Counted from the first letter of the stretch, positions 18,875 through 27,540 are shown. The stretch is DNA of 64,000 nucleotides from Pseudomonas alcaligenes (GCF_041729615.1 NZ_CP154874.1:3043001-3107000), one strand, 5' to 3'. Translations and numbers: made by a program. Notes: generated by a model from the letters alone, not told the origin.

Positions 18875-19573
18875 TCAGCGCCGCTGCCAGAGCATCTCGC
18901 CGGTGTTGCTCTCGGTCACCAGGAAGGGCGCGCGGAAGCGGTAGCGCGCCGCCGGCTGGTACTCGCGCGCGCCCTTCAGCTGCACCAGCAGCAGGCCCTG
19001 CTCGCTGCGCCAGCGCCCGCTGTACTGCAGCTCGCCGGGGCGGTCGTAGCTCCACTCGCTGCCGCCGCTGACGCTGCGGCGCCACTGGTCGATGCTGCCG
19101 TCGGCGCGGATGCGCAGGGTGGTCACGCTGCCCGGCCCGCCCAGCGCCGCATCGCCGTCCTGCTCGTAGACCCAGGTGCCGACCAGGCTCGGGTCGTGGT
19201 CGGGGTCGGCCGGCGGTGGCGGCGGGGCGACCCGCTGGAACAGGCCTTCGCGCACCAGCGTCGCGCCGCTGGCGGGGTCGCGCGCGGCCAGGCTGGCGGC
19301 GAGCATGTCGTTGGCGTAGTTGGCGTTCATGTTGGCCAGCACCTGGCCTGAATCCGCATCGCTGATCTGCGCCTGCAGCGCCTGGCCATCGAAGCTGCCG
19401 CTGAGGCGGAAGCTGCGGCTGCCCTCGCGGTATTCGCCCTCCACCCGCTGCTCCTGGCTGCGCAGGATCAGCTCGGTCGGCCGCTCGTCCAGCGTGCCCT
19501 GGTAGCGACCATCCAGCTCGGCGGCCAGGGCCGGGGCGGCAAGCAGCAGGCAGAGGATCGGCAGACGGCACAC
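18875..19573 (-). CDS. Exported protein of unknown function, beta-rich
   Basis: 232 residues. I start at the GTG at 19573, which has AAGGAG 7 bp upstream and opens a signal peptide (CRLPILCLLLAAPALA, cleavage before AELDGRYQGTL). The mature part is probably beta-rich, with GTWVYEQDGDAALGGPGSVTTLRI and LQYSGRWRSEQGLLLVQ looking like lipocalin or META-like strands, and a proline stretch (PPPPPADPDHDP) joins two halves. I do not recognise the family. It ends 6 bp from the CbiM-like gene (convergent) and is divergent from amn. Confidence 0.7.
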   Translation of the reverse strand: MCRLPILCLLLAAPALAAELDGRYQGTLDERPTELILRSQEQRVEGEYREGSRSFRLSGSFDGQALQAQISDADSGQVLANMNANYANDMLAASLAARDPASGATLVREGLFQRVAPPPPPADPDHDPSLVGTWVYEQDGDAALGGPGSVTTLRIRADGSIDQWRRSVSGGSEWSYDRPGELQYSGRWRSEQGLLLVQLKGAREYQPAARYRFRAPFLVTESNTGEMLWQRR

Positions 19574-19685
19574 GGCGGCTCTCCTTGGCGGCGTTAGGAC
19601 AAGCCTAGATGGCCCGCGCCGGGTTTGCCGGCGGCGGGCGCCGAGGCGCAAGATAGGGCCATCGCCACAGCCAGGAAGCTGCCCC

Positions 19686-21152
19686 GTGAGTGCTACCGAT
19701 TTCGTCGTCGCCCGTACCGCCGAGGAGGCCGTCGAGCGCCTCGCCGAGCTGCATCGTCAGGCCAGCGGCGCGCTGAGCCTGGCGCTCAAGCTCTACCTCA
19801 AGGAACGCAGCCAGCCCGGCGAGGACGAGCGCGCGCTGTTCCGCTACCCCGAGCTGCGCCTGACCTACCACTGCCAGGGCGAGGTGCCGAGCAGCGTGCG
19901 CGCCTACGCCAAGGTGCAGGTGCCGGGCACCTACCGGGTCACCGTGACCCACCCGCAGGACTTTCGCGGCTACCTGCTGGACCAGCTGCGCCCGCTGATG
20001 GAGGACTTCACCGTCACCGTCGAGGTCGGCTTCAGCCAGCAGAACATTCCCTATCCCTATGTGGTCGAGCAGGGCGACGAGCTGGCCGGTTCCGGGGTGA
20101 GCGCCGCCGAGCTGGCGCGGGTGTTCCCCAGCACCGACCTGTCCGCCGCCACCGACTCGGTGGCCGACGGCCTGTACGACTGGGGCGACAGCGGCGACCT
20201 GCCGCTGGCGCTGTTCGACGCGGCGCGCACCGACTTCTCCCTGCGCCGCCTGGTGCACTACACCGGCAGCGACTGGCGTCACGTGCAGCCGTGGATCCTG
20301 CTGACCAATTACCACCGCTATGTCGACCAGTTCATCCGCCACGGCCTGGAGCAGCTGCGCGAGAACCCGCGCTTCGTGCGCATGGTGCTGCCGGGCAACG
20401 TGATCATCGAGCGCGGCACCTCGGAGGAGGATGCCCAGGCGGTGGCCGACGCGGTGGTCTGGCACCGCTACCAGATGCCGGCCTACCACCTGATCGCCGC
20501 CGACGGCCACGGCATCACCCTGGTCAACATCGGCGTCGGCCCGTCCAACGCCAAGAACATCACCGACCATCTGGCCGTGCTGCGCCCGCACTGCTGGCTG
20601 ATGATCGGCCACTGCGGCGGCCTGCGCCAATCGCAGACCATCGGCGACTACGTGCTGGCCCACGCCTACATGCGCAGGGACGGCATACTGGACCGGGTGC
20701 TGCCGCCGCACATTCCCATCCCGGCCCTGGCCGAGGTGCAGCAGGCCCTGCAGGACGCGGCGGCACAGGTCACCGGCGAGCGTGGCGAGACTCTGAAGAA
20801 GCGCCTGCGCACCGGCACTGTGCTGACTTACGACGACCGCAACTGGGAGCTGCACTGGGCCCATGAGCGGCCGCTGATCAACCTGGCCCGCGCCGTGGCG
20901 GTGGACATGGAGAGCGGCACCATCGCCGCCCAGGGCTACCGCCTGCGCGTGCCCTACGGCACCCTGCTGTGCGTGTCGGACAAGCCGCTGCACAGCGAGA
21001 TCAAGCTGCCCGGCTCGGCCACCGGCTTCTACCAGCGCGCGGTCAGCCAGCACCTGGCGATCGGTATCGCCGCCCTCGACCGCCTGCGCTGCCAGCTTGA
21101 CTCGCTGCACTCGCGCAAGCTGCGCAGCTTCGACGAGCCGCCGTTCCGCTAA
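19686..21152 (+). CDS. amn: AMP nucleosidase
   Basis: Hydrolyses AMP to adenine and ribose-5-phosphate, adjusting adenylate pools. 488 residues, close to E. coli Amn (484). An N-terminal regulatory domain (about 1-170) precedes the nucleoside-phosphorylase-like domain with LVNIGVGPSNAKNITDHLAVLRP, MIGHCGGLRQSQTIGDYVLAHAY and VDMESGTIAAQGYRLRVPYGTLLCVSDKPLH. The start is GTG at 19686 (AGGAAG 10 bp upstream). A REP-type hairpin follows the stop. Confidence 0.96.
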   Translation: MSATDFVVARTAEEAVERLAELHRQASGALSLALKLYLKERSQPGEDERALFRYPELRLTYHCQGEVPSSVRAYAKVQVPGTYRVTVTHPQDFRGYLLDQLRPLMEDFTVTVEVGFSQQNIPYPYVVEQGDELAGSGVSAAELARVFPSTDLSAATDSVADGLYDWGDSGDLPLALFDAARTDFSLRRLVHYTGSDWRHVQPWILLTNYHRYVDQFIRHGLEQLRENPRFVRMVLPGNVIIERGTSEEDAQAVADAVVWHRYQMPAYHLIAADGHGITLVNIGVGPSNAKNITDHLAVLRPHCWLMIGHCGGLRQSQTIGDYVLAHAYMRRDGILDRVLPPHIPIPALAEVQQALQDAAAQVTGERGETLKKRLRTGTVLTYDDRNWELHWAHERPLINLARAVAVDMESGTIAAQGYRLRVPYGTLLCVSDKPLHSEIKLPGSATGFYQRAVSQHLAIGIAALDRLRCQLDSLHSRKLRSFDEPPFR

Positions 21153-21172
21153 GGGCCACGGAGGCGCAACCC

Positions 21173-21229
21173 TAGCCCGGATGCAATCCGGGAAGCAGAC
21201 AGCTCCGCTCCCGGATTGCATCCGGGCTA
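21173..21229. repeat. REP-type inverted repeat after amn
   Basis: Two perfectly complementary 20-nt arms (21173-21192 and 21210-21229) beginning TAGCCCGGATGC, with a 17-nt loop. The same element recurs at 44019-44079. Sequences of this kind are dispersed extragenic palindromes in many Pseudomonas; here it lies between convergent amn and the GNAT gene, where it could also end or stabilise transcripts. Confidence 0.9.
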
Positions 21230-21255
21230 CCCCAGCGCGATGTAGGTGAGCCGGG

Positions 21256-21732
21256 TCAGGCGCCGCGCAGGCGCAGATGCAGCAGTGGGAAGGGCCGGTC
21301 GGCGCCGTCCAGCGGCGAGCGGCCGATCCGCTCGAAGCCCTGGGCCAGGTAGAAGGCCACGGCGCCAGGGTTCTGTTCGTTGACGTCGACCAGGCGCACG
21401 CCGTCGTGCGCGATGGCGTGGCGCAGCAGGGCCTTGCCCAGGCCGCGGCCGTGCTGCGCCGGATCGACGAAGAGCATCTCCAGGCGGTCCTCGGCGGTGC
21501 CGCAGAAGCCCTGCAGCCGGCCCTGCTCGTCACGCAGGCAGGTCAGGCGCACCAGGTCGAAGTACTGCTCGGCGAGCATGCGCCGGTAGAACTGGATGTC
21601 CTCCTCGGCGAGGAAGTGGTGGGTGGCGCGCACCGCCGCCTCCCACACTTCCAGCAGGCGCGGCCGGTCGGTGCCGTCGACCGCGCCCAGGTGCCAGGTT
21701 GGGGCGCGGCGCCAGTGCAGCAGATCGCTCAT
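21256..21732 (-). CDS. GNAT-family N-acetyltransferase
   Basis: 158 residues. The acetyl-CoA binding motif A is visible as LEMLFVDPAQHGRGLGKALLRHAI (the V..xxRGxGxG/A pattern), followed by DVNEQNPGAVAFYLAQGFERIGRS, the motif B tyrosine/phenylalanine region. It resembles YjaB-type acetyltransferases (VRATHHFLAEEDI near residue 35). Target unknown. The start ATG overlaps the stop of the alcohol dehydrogenase gene by 4 bp (ATGA), so the two are coupled. Confidence 0.9.
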   Translation of the reverse strand: MSDLLHWRRAPTWHLGAVDGTDRPRLLEVWEAAVRATHHFLAEEDIQFYRRMLAEQYFDLVRLTCLRDEQGRLQGFCGTAEDRLEMLFVDPAQHGRGLGKALLRHAIAHDGVRLVDVNEQNPGAVAFYLAQGFERIGRSPLDGADRPFPLLHLRLRGA

Positions 21733-22754
21733 CGGCTGGCGTCCAGCACCACCCGGTAGCGCGCCTTGCCGGCGCGCAGGTGGTCCAGTGCGGCGTTCAC
21801 CTGGCTCATCGGGAAGTGCTCCACTTGCGGCAGGATCTGGTGGCGGGCGCAGAACTCGAGCATGGTCGCCATGCTCGACGGCGAGCCTACCGGCGAGCCG
21901 GACAGGCTCTTCTGCTGCGGAATCAGGCTGAACACGTGGGTGGGGATGGCGCTCGGCACTATGCCGACGAAATGCAGGCGGCCCTTGCCGCGCAGGGTGG
22001 CGAGCATCGCGTTCCAGTCCAGGTCGGCGCTGGCGGTGACCAGCAGGAAGTCGAGGGTGCCGGCGATGGCCTTGAGTGCCTTGCCGTCGGTGGACGCCAC
22101 CACCTTGTGCGCGCCCAGGCGCATGGCTTCCTCCTGCTTGCTCAGCGAAGAGGTGAAGGCGGTGACCTCGCAGCCCCAGGCGTTGAGGAAGCGCAGGGCC
22201 AGGTGGCCGAGGCCGCCGATGCCGACCACGCCGACCCTATCGGTGGGCTTGACGTCGAACTCCTGCAGCGGGCTGAACACCGTGGAACCGGCGCAGAACA
22301 GCGGGCCGACCAGCGCCGGGTCGAGACCCGCCGGCAGCGGCACGGCCCAGGCCCAGTGCGCGCGCAGGCGATCGGCGAAGCCGCCGTGGCTGCCGACTAT
22401 GGTCGGTTTCACCGTGCGACAGAGGTTGTGCGAGCCTTCCATGCACGAGCCGCAGTGCATGCAGCTGCCCTTGTACCAGCCGATGCCGACGCGCTGGCCG
22501 AGCTTGAGGCCGCGCACCTGCTCGCCGGCGCGGACGATGGTGCCGACCACCTCGTGGCCGGGGATGAAGGGATAGCGGGCGTTGCCCCACTCGTTGTCGA
22601 TCATCGACTGGTCGGAGTGGCAGATGCCGCAGTACTCCACGGCCACCTCGACCTCCTCGGCGCCCAGCGGGCCGGGGTCATAGCTGTGGCGTTCGAGCGG
22701 CGCGCCCGGTGCGGTGGCGGCCCAGCCGGTGAAGGTGGCGAGTTCGGTACTCAT
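21729..22754 (-). CDS. Zinc-dependent alcohol/aldehyde reductase (CAD/YahK type)
   Basis: 341-residue medium-chain dehydrogenase. Catalytic zinc ligands are in YCGICHSDQ and PGHEVVG, the structural zinc cysteines in [15 protein letters not shown], and the Rossmann motif is [16 protein letters not shown], as in NADP-dependent cinnamyl-alcohol/aldehyde reductases. Likely reduces a broad range of aldehydes; the true substrate is unknown. The ATG at 22754 is the conserved start. The promoter region contains a 23-bp dyad (22818-22840) shared with divergent rluE. The gene is coupled to the GNAT gene downstream. Confidence 0.93.
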   Translation of the reverse strand: MSTELATFTGWAATAPGAPLERHSYDPGPLGAEEVEVAVEYCGICHSDQSMIDNEWGNARYPFIPGHEVVGTIVRAGEQVRGLKLGQRVGIGWYKGSCMHCGSCMEGSHNLCRTVKPTIVGSHGGFADRLRAHWAWAVPLPAGLDPALVGPLFCAGSTVFSPLQEFDVKPTDRVGVVGIGGLGHLALRFLNAWGCEVTAFTSSLSKQEEAMRLGAHKVVASTDGKALKAIAGTLDFLLVTASADLDWNAMLATLRGKGRLHFVGIVPSAIPTHVFSLIPQQKSLSGSPVGSPSSMATMLEFCARHQILPQVEHFPMSQVNAALDHLRAGKARYRVVLDASR

Positions 22755-22817
22755 GTGCGGCGTCCTCTGCAGTCGATGCGATGGCAGCAGCTTAGCCGGA
22801 TGTGCGGCGCTGCGGCA

Positions 22818-22840
22818 CATCATCAACGCGCTTGATGATG
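22818..22840. promoter_or_regulatory. 23-bp dyad between the alcohol dehydrogenase gene and rluE
   Basis: Perfect 9-bp arms CATCATCAA and TTGATGATG flank CGCGC. The dyad sits 64 bp upstream of the dehydrogenase start and 41 bp upstream of rluE, a typical operator position. It contains ATCAA-N5-TTGAT, the inverse order of an Anr/Fnr box, so it is not an Anr site; the binding protein is unknown. Confidence 0.6.
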
Positions 22841-22881
22841 CTCGGTTAAACTGCGCGCTTTCCCTCAGTCGCGGAGCCCGC

Positions 22882-23502
22882 ATGGCGCGCCCACCTCGTC
22901 CCTCCCAGCCCCGTCGTCCCGCCCCGCGCCGGGTGGCCAAGGCGCCGCCGGCCGAGCCGCGGCTGATCATGCTGAACAAGCCGTTCGACGTGCTCACCCA
23001 GTTCCAGGACGAACAGGGCCGCGCCACCCTCAAGGACTTCGTCGCCGTGCCCGGCGTCTACCCGGCCGGGCGCCTGGACCGCGACAGCGAGGGCCTGCTG
23101 CTGCTGACCAACGACGGCCGCCTGCAGGCGCAGATCGCCGATCCCAGGCACAAGCTGGCCAAGACCTACTGGGTACAGGTGGAGGGCGAGCCGAGCGAGG
23201 AGCAGCTGGCGCAGCTGCGTCAGGGCGTGCAGCTCAACGACGGCCCGACCCTGCCGGCCGAGGCGCGCCGCTTGGAGGAGCCGCAGCTGTGGGAGAGAAA
23301 TCCGCCGGTGCGCTTTCGCAAGAGCGTGCCGACCGCCTGGCTGGAGCTGGTGATCCGCGAGGGACGCAACCGCCAGGTGCGGCGCATGACCGCCGCCGTG
23401 GGCCTGCCGACCCTGCGCCTGGTGCGGGTGCGCATCGGCCCCTGGAGCCTGGACGGGCTGCAGCCGGGCGAGTGGCGTGAGCTGGAGCCCAGGCTGCGCT
23501 GA
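22882..23502 (+). CDS. rluE: 23S rRNA pseudouridine(2457) synthase
   Basis: 206 residues of the RsuA/RluE family without an S4 domain. A basic N-terminal tail (about 25 residues rich in Arg and Pro) precedes [17 protein letters not shown], the catalytic motif [17 protein letters not shown] with the essential Asp, [16 protein letters not shown], and the C-terminal [29 protein letters not shown]. The catalytic motif and lack of S4 favour RluE over RsuA/RluB/F. The ATG at 22882 follows GCGGAG. It is transcribed away from the dehydrogenase gene. Confidence 0.93.
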   Translation: MARPPRPSQPRRPAPRRVAKAPPAEPRLIMLNKPFDVLTQFQDEQGRATLKDFVAVPGVYPAGRLDRDSEGLLLLTNDGRLQAQIADPRHKLAKTYWVQVEGEPSEEQLAQLRQGVQLNDGPTLPAEARRLEEPQLWERNPPVRFRKSVPTAWLELVIREGRNRQVRRMTAAVGLPTLRLVRVRIGPWSLDGLQPGEWRELEPRLR

Positions 23503-23509
23503 GGTTCGC

Positions 23510-23902
23510 TCAGTAGCCGGCCTTGATCACGCTGATGCCTTTGTTCAGCACCTCGCGCCAGGCACTGCGGGTGCTTTCGTTGAACTGGCGGTCGTGGCCG
23601 GAAACGGTCAGCAGCAGGGCGTCCAGCCACAGGTCGTAGAGTTCCGGGCGAATGTCCAGGCGGCCTCGCGAGTGGCTCTCGCCCAGGGCGCGCAGCTTGC
23701 TGTCGGACATGCCGCGCGCGTACATCACCAGGTTGAGGATGCCCTGGCGCAGGAGCAGCTTCTGCGCCGGCATGTCGGTTTCGGCGAATTTGGCGCGGAT
23801 CTGCGACGAGCTGTCGAGGAAGGTGCGGTAGAAATCATCGAAGAAGGTGGGGCTGGCGCAGCAGCGTCCATAGCTCTGCATCACCAGGTCGGCGGGGCTC
23901 AT
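23510..23902 (-). CDS. Single-domain globin
   Basis: 130 residues with a globin pattern: SPTFFDDFYRTFLDSSSQIRAKFAETDM resembles helices A-C/D with the B10/CD1 region, and LGESHSRGRLDIRPELYDLWLDALL provides the proximal histidine (ESHSR) and the following G helix, as in bacterial haemoglobins. No reductase domain follows, so it is a stand-alone oxygen/NO-binding or sensing globin. It ends 7 bp from convergent rluE. Function beyond haem-ligand binding is inference. Confidence 0.82.
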   Translation of the reverse strand: MSPADLVMQSYGRCCASPTFFDDFYRTFLDSSSQIRAKFAETDMPAQKLLLRQGILNLVMYARGMSDSKLRALGESHSRGRLDIRPELYDLWLDALLLTVSGHDRQFNESTRSAWREVLNKGISVIKAGY

Positions 23903-23986
23903 GCTGACTCCTGAAAAGGGCGGAAGGCAGCGTGCCAGACGCTGCCGTGGGTGAGTCAGACGCTGCTGGCGCGGGTGGCGACACCC

Positions 23987-24205
23987 TCAGCCGTGGATGC
24001 CGCGGGCCATCTCGATGATGTAGGTGATGATCGGCTTGGCCAGGAAGGCGAACAGGCACAGGCCCAGGCCGAGGAACAGGATGGCGGTGCCGAGGCGGCC
24101 GGCCTTGGACTTCTTCGCCAGGTCCCAGATGATGAAGGCCATGAACACCATCAGCCCGCCGACCAGGACGTACATCATCAGGGCTTCGAACTGTTCGGTT
24201 TCCAT
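23987..24205 (-). CDS. DUF2788 small membrane protein
   Basis: 72 residues with two transmembrane helices (MMYVLVGGLMVFMAFIIWDL at about 10-29 and LGTAILFLGLGLCLFAFLA at about 38-56), a basic loop KKSKAGR between them, and a C-terminal amphipathic end. This matches DUF2788, a short inner-membrane family of unknown role. The ATG at 24205 is preceded by GAGGTCGCC. It lies between the globin and Lrp genes on the same strand. Confidence 0.85.
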   Translation of the reverse strand: METEQFEALMMYVLVGGLMVFMAFIIWDLAKKSKAGRLGTAILFLGLGLCLFAFLAKPIITYIIEMARGIHG

Positions 24206-24283
24206 GGCGACCTCGGGGCAGAAAAGCGGGTCGCGATTATACGCGCCGGCGCTGCCCGCGCAGTAGACCCAGGCCTGCGGCGA

Positions 24284-24763
24284 TCAGCCGCGCAGGTGCT
24301 CCAGGGGCAGCTCGGTACTGGACAGCACCTGGTTGAGCACGAAGCTGGAGCGCACGCTGGTGACGCCCTCGATGCGGGTCAGCTGGCCGAGGAGGAATTT
24401 CTGGTAGTGGTCCATGTCCGGCACCACCACCTTGAGCTGGTAGTCGGCGTCCATCCCGGTCACCAGGCTGCATTCCAGCACCTCCGGGCACTGGCGGATC
24501 ACCGCCTGGAAGTGCTCGAAGCGTTCCGGGGTGTGGCGGTCCATGCCGATCAGGACGAAGGCGGTGAGCGACAGGCCGAGTTTCTTGCGGTCCAGCAGGG
24601 CGACCTGGCGCAGGATATAGCCATCGTCCTCCAGTTGCTTGACCCGCCGCGAGCAGGGCGACGGCGACAGGCCGATGCGCTCGGCCAGCTCCTGGTTGGA
24701 GATGCGCGCATCGCGCTGCAGTTCGGCGAGGATGCGCAGGTCGTAGCGGTCCAGTTTGTTCAT
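24284..24763 (-). CDS. Lrp/AsnC-family transcriptional regulator
   Basis: 159 residues. N-terminal winged helix-turn-helix MNKLDRYDLRILAELQRDARISNQELAERIGLSPSPCSRRVKQLEDDGYI, then the RAM ligand/dimer domain with LVTGMDADYQLKVVVPDMDHYQKFL. The protein is a close standard-length Lrp-type regulator that probably senses an amino acid. The ATG at 24763 is the family start; the in-frame extension upstream is AT-rich promoter DNA. Three phased ATTGCGCA-like boxes upstream suggest autoregulation. Confidence 0.94.
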   Translation of the reverse strand: MNKLDRYDLRILAELQRDARISNQELAERIGLSPSPCSRRVKQLEDDGYILRQVALLDRKKLGLSLTAFVLIGMDRHTPERFEHFQAVIRQCPEVLECSLVTGMDADYQLKVVVPDMDHYQKFLLGQLTRIEGVTSVRSSFVLNQVLSSTELPLEHLRG

Positions 24764-24785
24764 GGTGCGGCTTCTTTGTGTTCTG

Positions 24786-24852
24786 ATTGCGCAGATCAAT
24801 TTATCAGTGATTGAAAATTGCGCAAGAAGGCTTGTTGTCAGCAATATTCGCA
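24786..24852. promoter_or_regulatory. Phased repeats upstream of the Lrp-family gene
   Basis: ATTGCGCA occurs at 24786-24793 and again at 24817-24824 (31 bp apart), with a variant ATTCGCA at 24846-24852 (29 bp on). The spacing of close to three helical turns places the boxes on one DNA face, as expected for a wrapped Lrp-type octamer. The surrounding DNA is unusually AT-rich for this window. The rest of the 24764-25082 gap holds a terminator and nothing else I recognise. Confidence 0.5.
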
Positions 24853-25039
24853 ATCATTAGGTATGTCTGGCTGGTTAAGCTTTCCCTCAGTTTCATGGCC
24901 CGGACGACACGTCCAACCGCGCCGCCCAATCAGGCGCCGCGGCGCCGGCGACCCTACCGGGTCGTGCAGGCTCCCGGGTCCGCACCGCCCAACCAGGCGG
25001 GCGAGGAAAGCGGCGACACGATCGCCTGTGCCGGACACG

Positions 25040-25070
25040 AAAAAGGGGAGGCCTGGTGCCTCCCCTTTTT
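25040..25070 (-). terminator. Intrinsic terminator after the MAPEG gene
   Basis: A 13-nt perfect inverted repeat: AAAAAGGGGAGGC (25040-25052) and GCCTCCCCTTTTT (25058-25070) around a 5-nt loop. The A and T tracts make it functional in both directions; on the minus strand it begins 13 bp after the MAPEG stop. Confidence 0.9.
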
Positions 25071-25082
25071 CTTGCCCGCGAA

Positions 25083-25502
25083 TCAGGCCAGACCGCTCAG
25101 GCGCAGCAGCCACCAGGCGAGGATCAGCATCTGCGCCAGCAGGCCGGCGAAACGCAGCCAGACCAGCAGCGGGCTGGTGCCGATCAGGTGCATCGCCGAC
25201 TGGAACAGGCGCGCGCCCAGTAGCACCAGCGCCAGCGGGTCGGTCAGCGCGGTCTGCCCGGCGTGCATGGCGTAGAGCAGCACGGCGGCCTGCAGCGGCA
25301 GGTTCTCCAGGCAGTTGGCGTGGGCGCGCACCAGGCGCTGGCCGAAGGCGCTCGGCGTGTTGCTGCCGTCCGGGGCGAAGGCGTTGACCTTCATCCGTCC
25401 ACCCAGCACCAGCAGGCCGCGTTGGTTGATGATCAGGAACACCAGCAGCAGCGGCCAGGCGACCAGGCCGAGCAGGGCGATGGCGGAGGGGGAAAGATTC
25501 AT
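25083..25502 (-). CDS. MAPEG-family membrane protein
   Basis: 139 residues with four hydrophobic helices. The MAPEG pattern is visible as RLVRAHANCLENLPLQAAVLLYAM (the RAHANxxENxP motif) near residue 60, as in bacterial membrane-associated eicosanoid/glutathione metabolism proteins. The bacterial members are often of unknown activity, possibly glutathione transferase-like. It is followed by a strong terminator. The ATG at 25502 has GAGGTGCC upstream. No operon partner. Confidence 0.88.
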   Translation of the reverse strand: MNLSPSAIALLGLVAWPLLLVFLIINQRGLLVLGGRMKVNAFAPDGSNTPSAFGQRLVRAHANCLENLPLQAAVLLYAMHAGQTALTDPLALVLLGARLFQSAMHLIGTSPLLVWLRFAGLLAQMLILAWWLLRLSGLA

Positions 25503-25739
25503 GGCGGCACCTCGTGTTGTTGTTATGCCGCGCAGTCTAGGACTATTAGAGTAATTGCTCTAGTTCATTCTTGAGGCTGCCCCCGATGCATCTTTACCCA
25601 GGTTTTACTCTGCCTGGCGCGGCGATCGGGGAGGCTGGCGCCAGGATTTTCTGGATGCTCCCTCATGCGCCAAACCCTGGTGATCGCCGATATCTGCCTG
25701 CTCCTGTTGCTCGGCCTGACGCCGCTGCTTCCCTGGCCG

Positions 25740-26624
25740 TCAGCCGGGGACGACTTCGCTCGGGTCGGCGTGCACCAGCACCTCGGCGCGCGGGAACTCG
25801 GCGCGGATGGCCTGCTCGACCTGCACGCACAGCTCATTGGCCTGGCGCAGGCTGAGCTCGCTCGGTAGTTCCACATGCAGCTGGACGAACCAGTGGGTGC
25901 CGGAGATCCGTGTGCGCAGGTCATGGGTGCCGAGCACGCCGGGCACGCCGCAGGCCAGCAGGTGCATGCGCTCGCTCAGCTCCGGGGCCAATGCCTGGTC
26001 CATCAGCACCGCCACTGCCTCGCGCACGATGCTGATGGCGCTCCACAGGATGTAGGCGGCAATCCCTAAGCCGAACAGCGGGTCCAGGCGCTGCCAGCCG
26101 AGGCCGGCCAGCACCAGGGCGAGCAGGATGCCGCTGTTGAGCAGCAGGTCGGAGCGGTAGTGCAGGGAGTCGGCGCGCACCGCCGTGGAGCCGGTGACGC
26201 GCACCACGTGGCGCTGGAACAGCAGCAGGGCGACCGTCATGGCCAGCGACAGCAGCATCACCGCGATGCCCAGCGCCTGGGCGCCGAGCGGCTGTGGGTG
26301 TTGCAGGCGCTCGATGGCTTGCAGCGCCACCAGCACCGCGCTGGCGCCGACGAACAGCGCCTGCGCCAGGCCGGCCAGGGCCTCGGCCTTGCCGTGGCCG
26401 TAGCGATGGTCCTCGTCGGCCGGGCGCAGGGCGTAGTGCACGGCGATCAGGTTGAGCAGCGAGGCGGCGCCGTCCAGCAGCGAGTCGGTGAGACCGGCGA
26501 GCAGGCTCACCGAGCCGCTCAGCCACCAGGCCACGGCCTTGGCCAGGGCCAGCAGCAGGGCGGTGGCGAGCGCCGCCCGGGTGGCCAGGCGCATCAGGTG
26601 CGCATGTTGCGGCAGTGGCGTCAT
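25740..26624 (-). CDS. Cation diffusion facilitator (FieF-like)
   Basis: 294-residue inner-membrane metal/proton antiporter. Six helices, with metal-site residues in helix 2 (TDSLLDGAASLLN) and helix 5 (ADSLHYRSDLLLN, the HxxxD half), the DEDHRYGHGKAEAL loop, and a cytoplasmic C-terminal domain (ISGTHWFVQLHVELP...VLVHADP). This is the FieF/YiiP type that exports Fe2+/Zn2+ or similar. The ATG at 26624 overlaps the stop of the DinB gene by 4 bp, forming a lipoprotein-DinB-efflux operon. Confidence 0.93.
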   Translation of the reverse strand: MTPLPQHAHLMRLATRAALATALLLALAKAVAWWLSGSVSLLAGLTDSLLDGAASLLNLIAVHYALRPADEDHRYGHGKAEALAGLAQALFVGASAVLVALQAIERLQHPQPLGAQALGIAVMLLSLAMTVALLLFQRHVVRVTGSTAVRADSLHYRSDLLLNSGILLALVLAGLGWQRLDPLFGLGIAAYILWSAISIVREAVAVLMDQALAPELSERMHLLACGVPGVLGTHDLRTRISGTHWFVQLHVELPSELSLRQANELCVQVEQAIRAEFPRAEVLVHADPSEVVPG

Positions 26625-27124
26625 GGCAGCTCGGGCAGGGCGTAGATGTAGTCCAGCACCGGCGCCGGGCGGCCCATCGCGGTCAGCGCGGCGCTGATCT
26701 GGCCGCGATGGTGGGTGCCGTGGTTGACCAGGTGGGTGACGATCTCCAGGCGCGAGCGCTGTTGCGCCTCGCCGGCCATGTTGCGGTAGGCGACCGGGGC
26801 CAGCAGCTCGACGTCGACCAGTCCTTCCAGGTGGTCGCGCCAGGCGGCGACGCCGGCCTCCAGGTAGTTCTCCAGCGCGGCGCGCTCGGCCACCGCCTCG
26901 GCATCCAGGCGGGCGAACGGCTGCGCCTCGTCGCGCACCCGCGCCAGCCAGATGCGGTCGGCCACCGCCAGATGGTTGAGGGTGGCGTGGATGCTGCCGA
27001 AGAACAGCCCGCAGGGCGCGCGGTACTGCTCCTCGTCCAGGCTCGTCAGCTCGCCGAGCAGGCGCGCATAGGCCCAGCCGTGATAGGCCAGCAGGCGCTG
27101 CAGGTGAGTGGCGAGATGCTGCAT
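26621..27124 (-). CDS. DinB-family protein
   Basis: 167 residues, four-helix-bundle DinB superfamily. The putative metal ligands are His in SIHATLNHLAVADRIWL and the double His of THLVNHGTHHRGQISAAL, the family signature. Members include thiol-dependent transferases (mycothiol/bacillithiol type); here the reaction is unknown. Its ATG at 27124 shares a base with the stop of the upstream lipoprotein gene (TGATG), and its stop overlaps the efflux gene by 4 bp, so all three are translationally linked. Confidence 0.9.
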   Translation of the reverse strand: MQHLATHLQRLLAYHGWAYARLLGELTSLDEEQYRAPCGLFFGSIHATLNHLAVADRIWLARVRDEAQPFARLDAEAVAERAALENYLEAGVAAWRDHLEGLVDVELLAPVAYRNMAGEAQQRSRLEIVTHLVNHGTHHRGQISAALTAMGRPAPVLDYIYALPELP

Positions 27125-27540
27125 CAGGCCTCCGCGCGCAGGCCGTAGGCGGCCAGCTGCTCGATGCTGCCACTGTGCTGGATCAGGCGCGGATCGTCCA
27201 GCGGCAGGTCCAGGCCGATCTCCTGCTGCAGGATGGCCTTGAGTCGCGCATGGTCGATGCGTCCGTCGCTGCCCAGGGCTTCGCGCAGTTTCTCCGGGGC
27301 GACGCTGTACTGGTCGCTCGGCAGGTAGATGGCGCCGGTGGCGAAGTCGATGCCGAAGGCGATCAGCCCGGGGATCACGTAGAACAGGATGCCGACGGCG
27401 TTGAGGCCGGCCACCAGCGGGTCGATGCGACCTTCGATCTGGCCGCGGCGGTCGGGGAAGAACAGGGTGCCGCAGGCGGTCAGCTGGGTGACCAGGGAGA
27501 GGGCGACGACACTGCCGATGATGCGGGTCTTGCTGGGCAT
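27124..27540 (-). CDS. Conserved lipoprotein
   Basis: 138 residues. A signal peptide with lipobox LTAC near residue 23 (SLVTQLTACGTLFFPDRRG) marks a lipoprotein. One hydrophobic stretch follows (LNAVGILFYVIPGLIAFGIDFATGAIYLP), then a helical C-terminal part (KLREALGSDGRIDHARLKAILQQEIG). The start is ATG at 27540, with GGAGG five bases upstream; a GTG two codons earlier lies inside that ribosome-binding site. First gene of a three-gene operon; family known in Pseudomonas, function unknown. Confidence 0.82.
   Translation of the reverse strand: MPSKTRIIGSVVALSLVTQLTACGTLFFPDRRGQIEGRIDPLVAGLNAVGILFYVIPGLIAFGIDFATGAIYLPSDQYSVAPEKLREALGSDGRIDHARLKAILQQEIGLDLPLDDPRLIQHSGSIEQLAAYGLRAEA

Noticed and set aside
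25665..25868. Plus-strand frame beginning MRQTLVIADICLLLLLGLTPLLPWP, a membrane-helix-like start
   Set aside because: Only about 75 bases lie outside the 3' end of the cation-efflux gene; the rest is antisense to its conserved C-terminal domain, and there is no clear ribosome-binding site.
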